A stretch of DNA of 64,000 nucleotides from Lineus longissimus (Eukaryota; Nemertea; Pilidiophora; Heteronemertea; Lineidae). The notes under the pieces were generated by a model. It had not been told where the DNA came from and did no database searches. It was given only the letters and a program-made list of their open reading frames with translations. A program made the position numbers and the translations under genes. The stretch covers positions 8,990,001 through 9,054,000 of the forward strand of contig NC_088319.1 in the NCBI RefSeq assembly GCF_910592395.1, in the 5' to 3' direction. Shown here one piece after another: positions 45,250 through 60,200 of the stretch (positions are counted from its first letter, which is position 1; each line of letters opens with the position of its first letter).

Positions 45250-48200
45250 CTGTAAAGGAAAAGAATATAAAGACAACACTGAAAATTCAAATATTGTTCA
45301 TATCATAGAACTGGAGCAGAAAGGCATAATGAAATGGCCAGGGCCATTGTGCTCACCTCATGTGGAGGAAAGATGGATAAAGAGCATGGTGTTGTGTCAT
45401 GTAGTGTTAGGTTTGATGTAGGTCCAAGCAATTACAATTTCCCCAAAATGGCCAATTTACAGTACATTCGACCTCTGTGACCTTGAAAAGTAGGTCAAAT
45501 CAAAGAAGACCCGGGTGACACATTGAATGGTTGTTAGAATTAGATGTACCTATGATATAAAATTGGTGCCAATCGGGCAAGTAATACTAGGAATAATGGC
45601 ATTTTGAAGAATTTAGGATTTGGCCCCCTCCCTGGAGGCCAAACGGCAAATCAGATCGCACCAAACTTCGGTACCTGAGACCACCTGACCAAGGGGTACA
45701 TGTGTACTTAATTTGTGATCAATAGTCATTGCAGTTAAGAAACGTGCCATAGTTACGGCCTGACGGCCAATTTACGCCATTTGACCTCTGTGACCTTGAC
45801 AAGAAGGTCGTATTAAAAACCTGTGTGACATATACTGTATGGTGGTTAGATGTACCCATGATATCAAATTGGTGGCAATCGGGCAAGAAGTTAAGGAATA
45901 ATCACATTTTTAAGGTTTTTGGATTTTGCCCCCTGGTGGTCAAGTGGTGAATCATATTGGACCAAACTTCGGTCCCTGAGATTACCTGACTAAGGGGTAA
46001 ATGTGCACCAAATTTGGGATCAATAGTCATTGCAGTTTAGAAACGTGCCATCGTTACATCCTAACGGCCAATTTACACTATTTGACCTCTGTGACCTTGA
46101 AAAGGAGGGCAAATCAAAAACCCGGAGGATATATGATGCACCTTTGCTAGAAGTAACTACCATATTTTTTTCAAAATTTCCCGACTACTATTAGGGGAGA
46201 TATTGCATATTTTCACTTTTAACGTTTGGCCCCCTGGTGGCCAAACCATGAAACGAATCGGACCGAAACTTGGTCTCCAAGGTGTCATTACATAAGGGTA
46301 CATGTGTACCAAGTTTCAACTCAATAGCTCTAACAGTTACGAAACGTGCCCTGCTAACGGACGACGGACGACGACGACGACGACGACGGACGACGGACGC
46401 CACGGTATGGGATAAGCTCACCTCTGCTAAGAGGTGAGCTAAAAAGGAGGATAAGCATTATTCATTTTATCCTTTTCTTCATTAAGAAACATACCATATT
46501 TACATCATTTGACCTCTGTGACTTTGAAATTTGGTCAAATCAAAAACATTTAAGATATATGATGTATCCTTGCTAGGAGTACCTACCATAAAAATATCAT
46601 CGAAAACAAGTCGCTAATAAGCGAGATATTGCACTTTTACCTTTTTTAGTTTTGGCCCCCTGGTAGCCAAGTCAATAATCGGATCAGACCAAAATTAGGT
46701 GTCAGCGGTTATATGACGTAGGGAGTTATATGTATGAAATTGCAAGTTCAAAGCTGAAGCGGTTAAGAAACATGCCATAGTTACACTCAAACGGCTAATT
46801 TACGCCATTTGACCTCTGTGACCTTGAAAATTAGGTCAAATCAAAAACCCGTATGATATTAGATGTATCCTTGCTAGGAGAACCTACAATACACATTTTA
46901 TCGAAAACAAGTCATTCATAAGAGAGATCTCACACTTTTTAGGTTTCCACTTCTTGCCCCCTAGGGGCCAAGTAAAGAATCGGATCTGACTGAAATTCAT
47001 TGTTAGAGGTCACCTGACCTGGAGGGTCCAGTGTACAAAGTTTCAAGTTCATAGCTCCAGTGGTTAAGAATTGTTCCACTGTTTTTGAAACAGGATACAG
47101 ACGACGATGACGACAGACGACGGTCACAGCGGTGTTATATAGAACCCTCTACAGTGAGCCAAAAAGACCGTGTCGGAACTGGGGTTTGAACCGCTTATCA
47201 ATGAATAACATGGCAATCACTCCATCGAGATGTCTACATATAAGATTTGAACAGTCTGTGACAAATAGTAGCGAAACATGCAAGTGAAATTAAACCTTTG
47301 TCCTTGGAAACTAGGTCAAGGTTGAAATGTTTTAGCCCTATGTTAACCTTGCTCATATCAATCATTAACATTTGAAGACCACAGAGTGAAGGTTTCTTGA
47401 TATATGACTCATGTAGCCTCTCTCATGAAATCACATGCGCCAAGACACATAAGATCAATCAGAATAATATAAATTTTTAAGTAAATCAAGAACAGCACTC
47501 AGACAATTAGTTTAAGCTTGCATCAAATTTTTACTATTCCTGTGAGCAAGCAAATGTTGAAGTCTATCACTATCAGCAGTCGCCAAAGAGAACACTCCTA
47601 ACATGTGGAAAAACATTGGGCCACTAATGACATGTAGGTCTTGTTTATTGTTACAGAAGCATTAATAACGTTTTAAGGGAACCTACATTTTAGAGTCTTG
47701 GCCAAATGAAAAAGCCATGGGCCATTGTGCTCACCGTAAAGATATTTGGTGGTTAGGAACTGATGCTGGTTTAACGAACATGCTACATGTATAATATATA
47801 GGTCAAATCGAAATTGGAATGACATGTGATTTATCCTGGCTTTGAGTACCTACAATAAAAGTATTATCTAAAAACAAGTCACTAATAAGCAAGATATTGC
47901 ACTTTCTACCTTTTCAGTTTTGGCCCTCTGGTGGCAAAGTTGAGAATCAGGTCAAACCGAATTTCAGCGTCAGAAGTTATCTGACATAGGGGATTATGTG
48001 TACCAAATTTCAAATTCATAGATATAGTGGTTTAGCAATGTGCCATTGTTACACTCAAATGGCCAATTTGCGCCATTTGACCTATGTGACCTTGAAAATG
48101 AGGTAAAATAAAAAACACGTATGATATGTGATGTATCCTTGCTAGGAGAACTTTCCATAAATTTTTTTGCGAAAACGAGTTGCTTATAAGCGAGATATCG

Positions 48201-51200
48201 CACTTTTTAGATTTTAACTTTTGGTCCCCTGGTGGCCAAGTCGAGAATCAGGTTAGACTGAAAGTCAGGGTCACCTGACCTGGGTTGGTCATGCGCACAA
48301 AGTTTCAAGTTCATAGCCCTAGCGGCTAAGAAATGTGCCACTGTTTTTGAAACAGGATACAGACGATGACAACGACAGACAGGTATTGTATGGACTCCCC
48401 TATGGTGAGCCAAAAAGAATAGATTCTGCCACAAAGAACTATCTACCCTCAAAAGGACTTGCATATGAACCTTAGAATAAGTGTATATGAATTTTTTGGC
48501 ACAAACTGTTCACTTGTTCAGCAGATTTAGCTTGAGCTCCACCTTTTTGACGTGCTTGTTTCTGTTCATTTTTTTCCAATCAATTCCGAACCGACTACAG
48601 AGAAAAAAAATTGGGGGGATGGGAATGCAGTCTTTACATTCCCCGAGATCCTCTGAATGTAGAGTGGTTTTTGACATCCTTACAAACAACGAAGTACAAA
48701 GGTCCGAGGTGTCATTGACTCCTCTATGATTTTATTCATGGGATTGATAAATTGGCCTGCATACTGAGTGGAAAAAGGAATCAGAAAATCTTCAAAACCT
48801 TTGATTAAATGCATTTACATGTACTTCGTACTTCATCATTTATATAGAGGGTTACGAAAACCTGCCTAATGATCAACTTGCATATGTTTAGTTTTGGATG
48901 AAACCAGGATACTCCAACAATTATACACACCTAATCCAGGAATGCCAGGTATTCCAAAGTCTCCATAGCTGCCTCCTCGCTCCTGGTATATCCGGTAGAC
49001 AATGAAACTCGTGAAAGGCTTTAGAAGCAAATTCACTATACTCATACTGAACAATATGTTAAGAAAACATAATATAAGCTACCGATAGATTTTTGTCAAT
49101 ACTCTATCAGCCATTTCTCTCCAGCCTTTGCTTCAATGCCAAAACAGTGCTTGTAATCCCAAGATCTCGAAAATAGTCAGAAATACCCCAAAACCCCCAC
49201 TCAACACCTTAAAACACAGATCAAGACAAATCTAGCAATAAAGAAAACAGAGCAGAAATACTCTTATATCATTTCTAAGGCAAATCCAGTGCATTAGGTG
49301 TCATATTCAATTAATCAGCAATCATAAATGTGATTTTGGCTTTGGTCATATGACATTTTAAGAAAAATTCTGACCAAAACATCCAGAAAGTAACCAACGC
49401 AAGTGCCTTGTCTTTGTTGGCCCTTTGGTATATAATATGTGACCCACCACGACAAAATGAGTCGCATGTCGCACAGAAGATGAGCCTAAAATGACACCAG
49501 GACATAATAGAAGAAATTGATATGCTCCGATTTTACAAAAGGCAGACAATGGTGAAATGAACAACCAGTCTGTCTCAACCTGTCAAGCTCAGAGCGACAT
49601 GCGACCTGTTTTGTCATGGCGGGTCACATATTAATAAGTTGTATTTAAAACACAGAACCACTTTAATAGGCTGAGTGAATCAGAGATAGGCTCAATCAAG
49701 AACATGAAAATAGGATACCCAAGAGAGAATCTGTACTCATTCCTCATGTCAGCTGAAAGAGAAAAATGATAGATTATAAAATTGGCAGTGTACAATAGAA
49801 TCATAAATATTTCCATAACTATTAACCCCAGACAAAAATCTTTAAGCTCAGCGTGATAAGTTTTCTAGTTTAGATCTCGCACATAACTTGCTATTGGTAC
49901 ATCTTACTTTACCAAAGATAATGCCCAAATTTGGAAAGTACAGAAGAGACAAAAACACATTTTAAAGAATGACCATGCTAAATGTGTGTTCATTATTACT
50001 ATGCTCACACCCAGAGTGGGTTTTAAACATGAGTAAGCTCTCAGTTCAAGATGGTGGGTACAGTGACGTAAAAACAAAAGAAATGGCCAGGGCCATTGTG
50101 CTCACCTCCCTCACGGACAGTTTATTATGTACAATAAAAATTTACCAATGATCATGCCCTTTGTTTTTCGATAATTTTTGCCCCTTGGTGGCCAAACCAG
50201 GATTCGAACCAGACCGAAGGCTGCAAGGTTTCATAACAGTTGGCTACATATGTACCAAGTTTCAAGTCGATAGCTTCAATAGTTACAAACTGGCCTTGCT
50301 AATGGACGGGGATGGGAGATGGACGCTGACGCTGTGCCATAAGATAAGCTCATCTCTCCTCTCAGAGAGGTAAGCTTAAAATATGTTGGGAAAATTTCAT
50401 TTCATTTGAGTTTTTGTGTTTAATGCTAATCTAGGGCTCTTTGAAGTTTGGTTTTTGGTAATAAATCAAGGATATGACCCAACTGCCACCTAGACCCAAC
50501 AATGGGTCTTCTTCTAATTGTTTTCTAAATGTTTCTGCCAAGTAATATATGTTTTCAATGATAATTAACCAAAGGTACATTCCTTAGAATCATTTCAAGA
50601 TAATTTACAATTTTTGAAAATTAGTAAGAAAAATTTGTCCCTTGCACGGAGTGACCAGAAGATTTTGACCCCCAATGGGTTAATTTATTTTACCAGGGAC
50701 ATTTCCAGCTATTAGCTTATATTGTTATCATTGTTTACTGAAAGTTTCACACCTGTATTCAATGAAATACATTTTCGACAATTTTTGAAGTGAAAAAAGG
50801 TTTAAAGTTCCACCGAATGACCCCAAGTTTTAGACCCGGGGATGAAAAGTGAAGTTATTTTCAGTGTTTTTCCTAAAAAGTATGAGGCCAGAGTGTACGG
50901 TACATGCACAATAAAAAAATATATGGGTGCGAAAGGGTTGAAGCCCAGGAATAAGCGTAATTGCGTCTATAAACATCAGTTGGCGCAAAAGGGTTCAAGG
51001 TGTTATTATGCGTTAACTTGGGACTTATCAGAAACAATAAAATTTGGCAAACTTAAGGGAATCCTATAGAGTAACGAAATAATGCCCCTTAATGTTGTCA
51101 GGGGCATAAAAATAGATGTTAATATTATGTCTTTTAGGTCATTGGCCTTTAGGTTATTCGCAAATGAAACTGGAAACAGATTTGCGGGGCACCACTCTAC

Positions 51201-54200
51201 CCAAGCAATGCAATCTGAGATACTTTTAAGAAGACATTGCAATCAGCCAGTCCAACCGGAGGTGGGATGATAAGGGGTTAGGTGAGAAAGTTTGTTCATG
51301 GTTCCAGGGATGCCTGAAGAAGGGAGAGGGTGGATGTTCTGAAGGAATTCCTTTGAATTTCAAAATGTCTGGCAAAAGTTTTGGACAACCTAAAATATGC
51401 TAAATCATCAATAGTGAAATGACCAGAGGCAATGTGCTCACCTGTTCTCAATAAAACAAATGCGGATACAATTATAGATACGCAGAGTTTGACCTCTGTG
51501 ACCATGGAAATTTGGCCAAGGTCAATATGATTCTAGCACAATATTAAGCTTGTATAGATCAATGACAGTCATTTGAATATCACATATTGAAAGTTTCTTG
51601 ACATATGACCCACATTGGGTTTTATGACCTTGACCTACTTACACCTGAAAAGTAGGTCACACTGACCCAAATCTACATCAATATGAAGAGATGTCTAATA
51701 CTAGGTGTCTACATGTCAAATTTGAATACTCTTTGTCAGAAAGTGAGGAAAAATAGCACCATTGGTGAAATTTTAGAGTTTGTCCTCTGTGACCTTGAAA
51801 AAATTGTCAAGTGATATGTGATGTAGCCTTATCTGATACACTGACCATAAAATGTCCTCACTCTCTACTACCACTGGCTACAAAATGGCAAAAAGAGATT
51901 TGGAAGATGGTTGCCTGGAGACCAGAAATTACACCACTATTAGCCAGATGCCACAGTATTATAAAAGCTCCCTAACATGGGACTGAAACTGTTAAGGCCA
52001 AATCTTTGGTTATTTGAGAAAAGGACTGTGAAAAGGAAAGACTGTAAGGAATTTTAAAAAGTGCTGGTTATTTGGGGAAGATGAGGCTCAGTGAGCACAT
52101 TGAAACAGGAACAGGAAACTGGAATGATGTTGTTCTGCATTACAAAGACAAGAGTTTTAGTTGTGAGCAGATGCAGTGGCCAAAAGGGGATGCCAGGATC
52201 ATGTTTTGGGGAAATTCTGCATACGGCTGGGTGATAAGGCAGAAGCTGGTCCAAGGAGATTGGCACACGCAACATTATTTATACTACATACAGCATCCAA
52301 AGTTTGTTCATGATACTATTCCTTTCACATCACCTTTCATAAAATTCCATACACGGTAGAGCAAAATAATATTGCCACAACAAACTAACTTCACCCTACC
52401 CTCTTTTAATATTTTCGCCTCACTTTATCACAAAGCAACAATTCAGCAGAAGGGGCAGTTGGCAATCAAATACTATTTGCTCCATAGCTGACAGATCTGC
52501 TTGTTTTTAACTCTTTCACTGCCAGCCCTATTTTAAAGTTTTCCCCCCATCTTGTCAGCATTTTTGCCATTTTTACCACTTTTTTGTAGCAGGAGCTGGG
52601 GGCCCTCTTTGGCGCCCTCGACCATGCCCTCGGCCACGTGCAGCTTGATTCCCACCTGCAGCAGACGGTGCCCCCTGCCCACCATCACCTGAGTCATTGT
52701 CACAACTACTTATATCATTACCCCCAACTGCCTGGTCATTATCATCAGCAGAATCAGGCTGATCACGCAAATTGATCTCAAATTGGTCTATCTTCACCAA
52801 TTCACCTGACTCGAAATACCCACTTCCTGGGGACAAGATTGAACCGAATGCTTCCAAGAACACTTCCAAAGACATAGCGGGAGGTTTAAATCAACGTAGA
52901 ATCAATAGTTTGGTTTACTTTTTGATGGGTAGATGGAAACACCGAGATAACGTTTTGAAACGTTATTGGCAATTTAGCGACCTATTTTCAATAACGTTTT
53001 AAAACGTTATTGGCAGTGAAAGAGTTAAAAGGCAGATGTATGTTAGAAGGAGAACTCTGTCAAGCCGGAAATCGACTTTGATCCCTTTGCAATTTTCATG
53101 GAATAGACACATGAAGAGACTCTGTGGCCTTACTATTTTGGAGTATATTTTCAAATCTCTGATTGGCAAAAGGCTGGTGAACGCCAATCATTACTATGTC
53201 AAGTATTATACCCAAAACTTGCAGAAGAAGAAACTGAAATGGCATAAAAAAACAAAGTGATAACATAAGACACAGGTACAATAAACTGCGGTAAATGTTC
53301 TAATCTAGATATATACTACAAGCAATGAAATAAAATGCACAGTTGAATAAAGTCATGAATGTCATTTCCCTCTCTTAAAGGCTGAAGCCATTGGTTTACT
53401 TCCGTGGTCGTTCCCATAACAAGAGGCACTCAGCTGAAAAACAGGGGAGCAATGTACAAGACATTGTAAGTACCTGGTCAGTCTCTTTCAACCTCAATTT
53501 TGTTTTACATGTACATACTGATATGCCTATATCACAATCTCAAGTTTCACGTGATGGTGGGCAGTGGGTGACGGCACCCTTCTTTCTTTCAACTGACTTA
53601 GAGCGGCATGTTTTTGCGGTGGTCTGTGTTAAGCTTCATATTTTTCCGTTTTTGATGCAGTTGACCTTTTGAATATATACACACACGGTCTCGGGGGTTT
53701 CCAAGCCAAACAGCATCACTCGTGTGTAGTCTGATACCTCAGAAATCCGGCACTCGAGTGGTTTTGTATGCCACAATATGCCATTTAAACGAAGATATTT
53801 CCCCGATTCAACATCATCGCCACCATTTGGATGTATCCTGGAGCAGTCCACAACAGAGCAAGGACGGAGCGCACTCGAGGAGACATCATTGCATCCCTTT
53901 GGGTGAAAAAAATGAGGTAACGTCTAACGTCATTATAACAATGCGTCAAAAACGTCTGGCATAACGTAAAGGAAGAAAAAGCTTACGTCACCTAAAACCG
54001 TTGCTTCGGATATAGGTTTTGTGCATGTAAATACACTTCAATCCATTGTAAGTGCAATTCAAGGGAAGTAGTCGAGTTTCGGCTCCAACTCTGTCTCAAC
54101 AATGCGAGTCCATACTCGCACGTGTGCTTTTTGGTATTTTTATCTCATGGCTGGACTGACCGCCGCTTGAGTCATATTCCCCCCGTCGTTTTTTTGTCTT

Positions 54201-57200
54201 TGAACATGCAATCAATGGCATTGTGGCTATCATAGATTATCAGTTGTGCCTGGTTGTAGGCTACACCTGCAACAAACTTGGCCGATTTTGTGGGATATTT
54301 TTGTTTGAATCTGCATAAAACATGAGTTTGTTCCCTGGGTTTCATTGACCTCGGGCATGAGATAAAAAGCTTACCCGTGCCTTCATTATGTCCAGCACTC
54401 GGACTAAGTTTGGACATGGTAAGGGCTGCGTTAGGCAAGGAGTTATTAAGGGCACAGCAAAATAGTTGCTGACAATCGCTGGCCCAGTGTACGGGGAGAC
54501 ACTGGAAGGGAATATAAAGCTAACCTGTGCCTTGGTTGTGTCTGGCCCTTGGACTAACTTTGGACACGGTAAAATTTGTACCGAAACCCTCGTCAACGAA
54601 GAATAGTGAAGCAATGGAGTTGGCAAGGTCAAGAGACGGTTATCGCAATGCACGGTGATAACTGATGACGTTATGGGGATTCCCCATTGTAGCGGGTTAT
54701 TCAAAAAACATACGGAATTAGCCGCAGGTGCCCGTTTTCAGCTTTTTAAAAGGCTACGGCGTACTCCGTAGGTGCCCCCATATGGGGTAACAGTACAGTG
54801 GGGATCATACACAAGCAGCCTTCTCCACAGGCCGTTTTCACAGGGGCGGCCCGCCCCGTTGAAATTAAATATGGACATATATCGCCCCGTTGAAAATCGC
54901 ACCGCCCCGATCAAAAATCAGCCACCCTGTTAGAAAAACACATTTATTTACTTCCTTGACATCTGCCTACGATCCCGTTTCCATCCAGCCACTTAACTTG
55001 CAATTATTTTTTTTTTTTAATTTTCATTTATCGAAGCACCTATTCCGCTGACCGGGAGTTCAAGACATGTAAGAGCGCTAATGGTGCACATTGTTCGGTG
55101 GTAAGTCAATCATGTTTTTTAGGCAGGTTTTCTTCACACACTACTCACTCTTGGGTTTCAGAACGGGTCACGTTCGCGGACTAACTACTACGGCGGCAAC
55201 AAACAAACTTCTTGCGAATTACACACTTCAATATCTGCGGACGAATCGGCATTATAGCAGTGCTCGTATACAAAAAAACCCTGAGAAAAATCAGTACAAT
55301 ACGCTGGGAAGGGTGGCTGTTTCAATTATTTTACACACCTTGTATAGTTTATGTTCAGATTAGCGGTATAATACAATAAACACATTCCTAACATTTGGAT
55401 TCTTCAATCTACATCGATTTTATGCTGTTACACATTCTGCTGAAGTGTTTTTGTGTATTTATTATGAAATGAAACGAACCTGCAGCAGGGGATTCGCAAC
55501 TCAACAAAGAGCCTTCTGTAACTCAAGCTTAAAAGCAGATTTCACACAGCTAGCAATTCAGCCTACTGTTTACCTACTTAAACTTGCGCATCTGAGAGCA
55601 TCAAAGTTTCAAAACTTTCCCTCAAAGGGCCCCCCCCCCCCATCCAGCTGCGCTGGATCCGCCCCTGATTGGATTGGGTCGAAATCCCAGGATTGTAATT
55701 CTTGATTAACCGGAATCAAAATTTCTTCACAGTCCTTCAAATGAAAATTTAGGTCCCTTGCATCTGGTGTCTATGCCAGGGCAGGTTAAAGACCCCACCA
55801 AGTGAGAAACATGAGTAGCTTGAGTGGTCTCCACCTTTTGCCGAAGTTGGAGTCACCAGGCCAATAAACCCAACTGGTTCCAAAGTGGCATGCAAAAATG
55901 CTCATCCCGCCTTGGAGGAGGAAAACTCCTTAGAGAAAATCACCTCCAAGTGCAGAGCGAACACTGAAGAAGAAGAAGAAAAACAAGTAAGCATAAAAAG
56001 AAAGAAAAGAGACAGCAAAACAAACGTGCGACACCAAAAAAGCCCATATAACAACACCAGATGGAAGCTGTTTTAACTTTTACCAGTGACATCTGTTGAA
56101 CCATTCTCAAAGCGCCGCTGCCCCATAGGCTGATAAATGCCCATAAACACGACATCCAAACCAATGGATAGAGTTTGCATTAAAAAGAACTGAAACAGAC
56201 CAGACATGGGAATGATAAGTTAGAACAGATGACAACAAATGCTGACCCTCTACCAAGTCCGAAGTGAAAGAGAGGTGCTTGATATCAGCAGCATTCTTCG
56301 CATGTTAAAGCTGGTTTTTTAACTGCCAGTCCATTTATTGAACAATCGAATCTGAATTGCAATTCAAAGATGTTTAACAAGCATTATATCATGAGGCCAA
56401 AGGGCCTGACGCTCAGCTGAAATACACGGTACAATGCACAAAAAAACGGCCAGGGGCCATTGTGCTCATCGTCGAGATATTTGATGGTAAGGAATTCATC
56501 CTGGCTAAGAAACATTCTACATGTATAGTATATACAGGTCAAACCAAAGTCGGTATGACATGTGATGCATCGTTGCTTGGAGTACCTACCATAAAAATAT
56601 CAACGAATACAAGTCACTGATAAGCGAGATATTGCACTTTTTAGGTTTTTTAGTTTTGGCCTCCTGGTGGCCAAGTTGAGAATCAGATCAAAATTCGCTG
56701 TCCAGGATTATATGACGTAGGGAGTCATGTGTACCAAATTTCAAGTTCATAGCTTGAGCGGTTAAGAAACGTGCCATAGTTACATTCAAACAGCCAATTT
56801 CCGCCATTTGACCTCTGTGACCATGAAAAGAAGGTCAAATCAAAAACCCATATGATATGTGATGTAACCTTGCTAGGAGAACCAACAATGAAAATTTTAT
56901 CAAAAACGAGTCACTCATAAGAGATATCATACTTTTTAGGTTTCCACTTCTAATCCCGTGGTGGTCAAGTCAAGAATCAGATCGGACTGAAATTCATTGT
57001 CAGTGGTCACCTGAGCTGGGGGGTGGAAAAATGGAAAGTACCTGGTAGGTCTCTTTCAACCTCAATTCTGGTAACATATTGATATGCCTATATCACTCAT
57101 ATACACCAAATAAAAAGGCTCTCGTTCAAGTAATGACAAAACGTGCCACATATTAGTGGAATTTAAGAGCTTGAGCCCTATGACCTTGAAGAGTAGGTCA

Positions 57201-60200
57201 AATCGAAAACGAGTGTCATATGTAATGGAGACTTATTAGATTCACCAACCATTTAGTAACTCTGGCTATAAGGTTTTAAAATGGCAAAATATGATTTCCA
57301 ATATGGCCGCCTGCCAAAATAAAGAAACTAATATACATGTACAAGTGAAGGTGGAAAAAAAATTGAAATAAATATTTTTGCCCTGAACATGCTGAAGTGG
57401 GATCAAACCCACAACCTTCGGCGTTACAAGAGCGGGAAATTCAAATCAAGTTAAAACTAGGTCAACACCACCTGGTAGTATCAATCAAAACTATTCCAAA
57501 TTTATATCAAAACCTACTTGCATGCAGACTTCCTCAACTTTTTTTCAAGCCTCTATCTATTGGAATACAACGACAAAAGAATTCTATGTAATACATGTAT
57601 ATGCCTTTAGCCCCCTTGGTGATAAAAATTTAAATCAAAACAAGCTTAATTTTTTGTCAGGGGCATTTCCTTGGCTGTTCTTCCTCATGGCCTGATTTGA
57701 AGTGCCTAAGTCTAATGGTTACAAAACGTGCGCCATGTTGACGGATGAAAGGACAGACACCATTCTGAACAATTATTTTACCAGCTCTGCTGACTTTCGT
57801 CAGCTGAGCCAAAAACCTACACTTTCCACTTTTCCACCAGAACTTCGTCTACCTCTGGATTCATTCTGCAGAGTTGTGACCAAAGCAGGTGGTGAACACT
57901 CAGTCCGTGTCTGAAGTGTGAACATTCTACACTGGCGACCAACAATAGATTTTCATCGCTTGGCCACTGGTAAAATTGCATAAAATGACAAAGATCCTGT
58001 GAAGAACACTAGCTGATATGGTGGTGTTATTTATTGACAGATTTACTTCAGATGCAAATGACCACTGCAAAAGAAAGTAAAGCCACCATGAGGAGGTGCA
58101 ATCACCTGCATAGGGTCAGTAGGATGTGGGCCTTGCTGTGTTATATATAAAACCATGAGAAAAAGCATCAAAATCCACTGTGAACACTTAAGCTAGGTGC
58201 ACACAGAGCTTGTGACTGCGTGATCGCAGCTGCAAGCCGTATCCCCAAAGTCATGCGACGACGCAATCCTCTAGACTGTTGCGATCATGTGTGACATCGA
58301 CGACGCCAAATCATCACCAATGTTTCATCTCGCTCCTCGTTCCATTCTTCAACCATGTCTGTGGGCGCTGCCACTTGAAATCATGTGGTGTAACAGCAAC
58401 GATTTGATTGGTCGAGAGGTAATAGATTGTCGGCAAATTCTATCAACGCGCAGGCGAGCGGTGCAAACTACTCGCGCAGCCTTGCGTCCTATGGCTGCGG
58501 CGAATACGGCTCCGACAAATATCAAATCATTTTGATCCTTGCGATTCCGACTGTGCCCCGGGACGCAAGAATAAAATGGCTGCGGTCTCCAGTGCACACA
58601 GACATTTGCGTCCTCGCAAAGAGCCTTGCGGCTGCAATCACGCGGGCACTAAGCTCTGTGTGCACCTAGCTTTAGAATGGAAGGTGAAAACAGGTACATG
58701 TACATTAGAAACTGTTTTTGTCCCTCAAGTCCTTGCTTTGAAATTAAACTTACCACAGCTTGTTCTATCAGTGCATGCTATTTGCTGGTGTACATATTTC
58801 GGGGATAAGGTTACAAGAAATTTCTTAGAATTACTAAGAATGTACATTTCATTTTTTTTCATTTTCATTGGTTTCCGAAGGACCACCCAACCCAACTCCT
58901 GCTGACCTCATCTCAGGCAAAACCTTCAAAGAAAAGCAACAAACCAGACCAGAACTATTCATGATTTTGATTCAAATATTTACACAATTTGATAGTATAA
59001 TTGTTAAAATTTTCATTTTTAAATGAAAAGACCAGGGGCCATTGTGCTCACCGGATCAAACTCAGGTTGGGAAATGTGCTCCAGTTACAACCAAATGTAA
59101 AATTTACGTCATTTACCTTCACGACCTCGAAAATTAGGTCAAATCAAAAATTCTGGTATGTCATGCATCCCAATTAGAAGTACATGTGATAAACTTTGGA
59201 GATGATACAGTCATTAGCTCAGGGCTGATTGCACTTTTTGTGTTTTCAGTTTCAGCCTCCTAGTGGCAAAGTGGCCGATAATCAGATTGGAGGGAAATTT
59301 GTTGTCAGAGGTCATCTGACCTAGGGAGTCCTGCACACAAAGTTTCAACCCCACAGGCTTGGCAGTTAAAAAACATGCCAAACACGGCCAATTTACCCCA
59401 TTTGACCTCTATGACCTTGAAAAGAAGGTCAAATCAAATATCCAGGTATCATATGATGTATCCTAATTAGAAGCACCCGAGATAAACATTTTGAGATAAT
59501 CCAGTCAATTGGACTTTTGTGTTTTAAGTTTCGGCCCCTTATTCGCCATGTTCATAGCCCTAACGCTAAAGAAACGTGCCACTATTTTTGAAATAGGATA
59601 CAACGACGGACACTGCGCTGTTGTATGGACTCACCGTACCAGTTAATAGAAGTTTAGGAGCATCATTTTACTCATCATACCCATCAAGGGTAACGTTGTG
59701 TATATTGAAACATTTTCAATGCATCAAAGTCATGAATGGTCTGTAACATAAGTGCATGCTATACCAAGCATCTGTCAGATGGATGCTCCACTTATCTCCG
59801 ATCTCTTGGTCTTACCAGTAACTGACAGGTCGGCAACATTTTCAAAATGTTTGTGGCCTCGAGGCTGGTAAATTCCCATAAATATAATATCTTGCAAAAT
59901 AGTGAATATTTGAAGGACAAACAACTGAAATAAAGAATAACAGGTGACCCTTGGTTTGTGTCATTTCGTTCCTTTTAGTACAATTGGCACCACAGCATCA
60001 ACAAGTCCAAATCAAGCAAACTATCATAGGTCAGGTCAGTAGACCAACTTCTCAACCAATTCTTACATCACTTTCAACATCAAAGAGTATCATGGCAGCA
60101 GTGTACACTGTAAGCACATCGAAAAAAGCAACAAGTGCTACTGAATGAGTACTCACAAGTGCTCGTAACACTTTCCATGACAAGTGCACATGACGCCCTT

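Noticed and set aside
47170-47240. tRNA-like 3' half on the minus strand (GGTTCAAACCC box B)
   Set aside because: No matching 5' half or acceptor stem; at most a SINE fragment.
51006-51242. Possible fourth copy of the alternative AGTRAP exon
   Set aside because: Only a loose resemblance; lacks the QP and FEN landmarks and suitable splice sites.
54841-55667. Possible hAT-like element with CAGGGGCGG ends
   Set aside because: Only nine matching terminal bases and no 8-bp target duplication.
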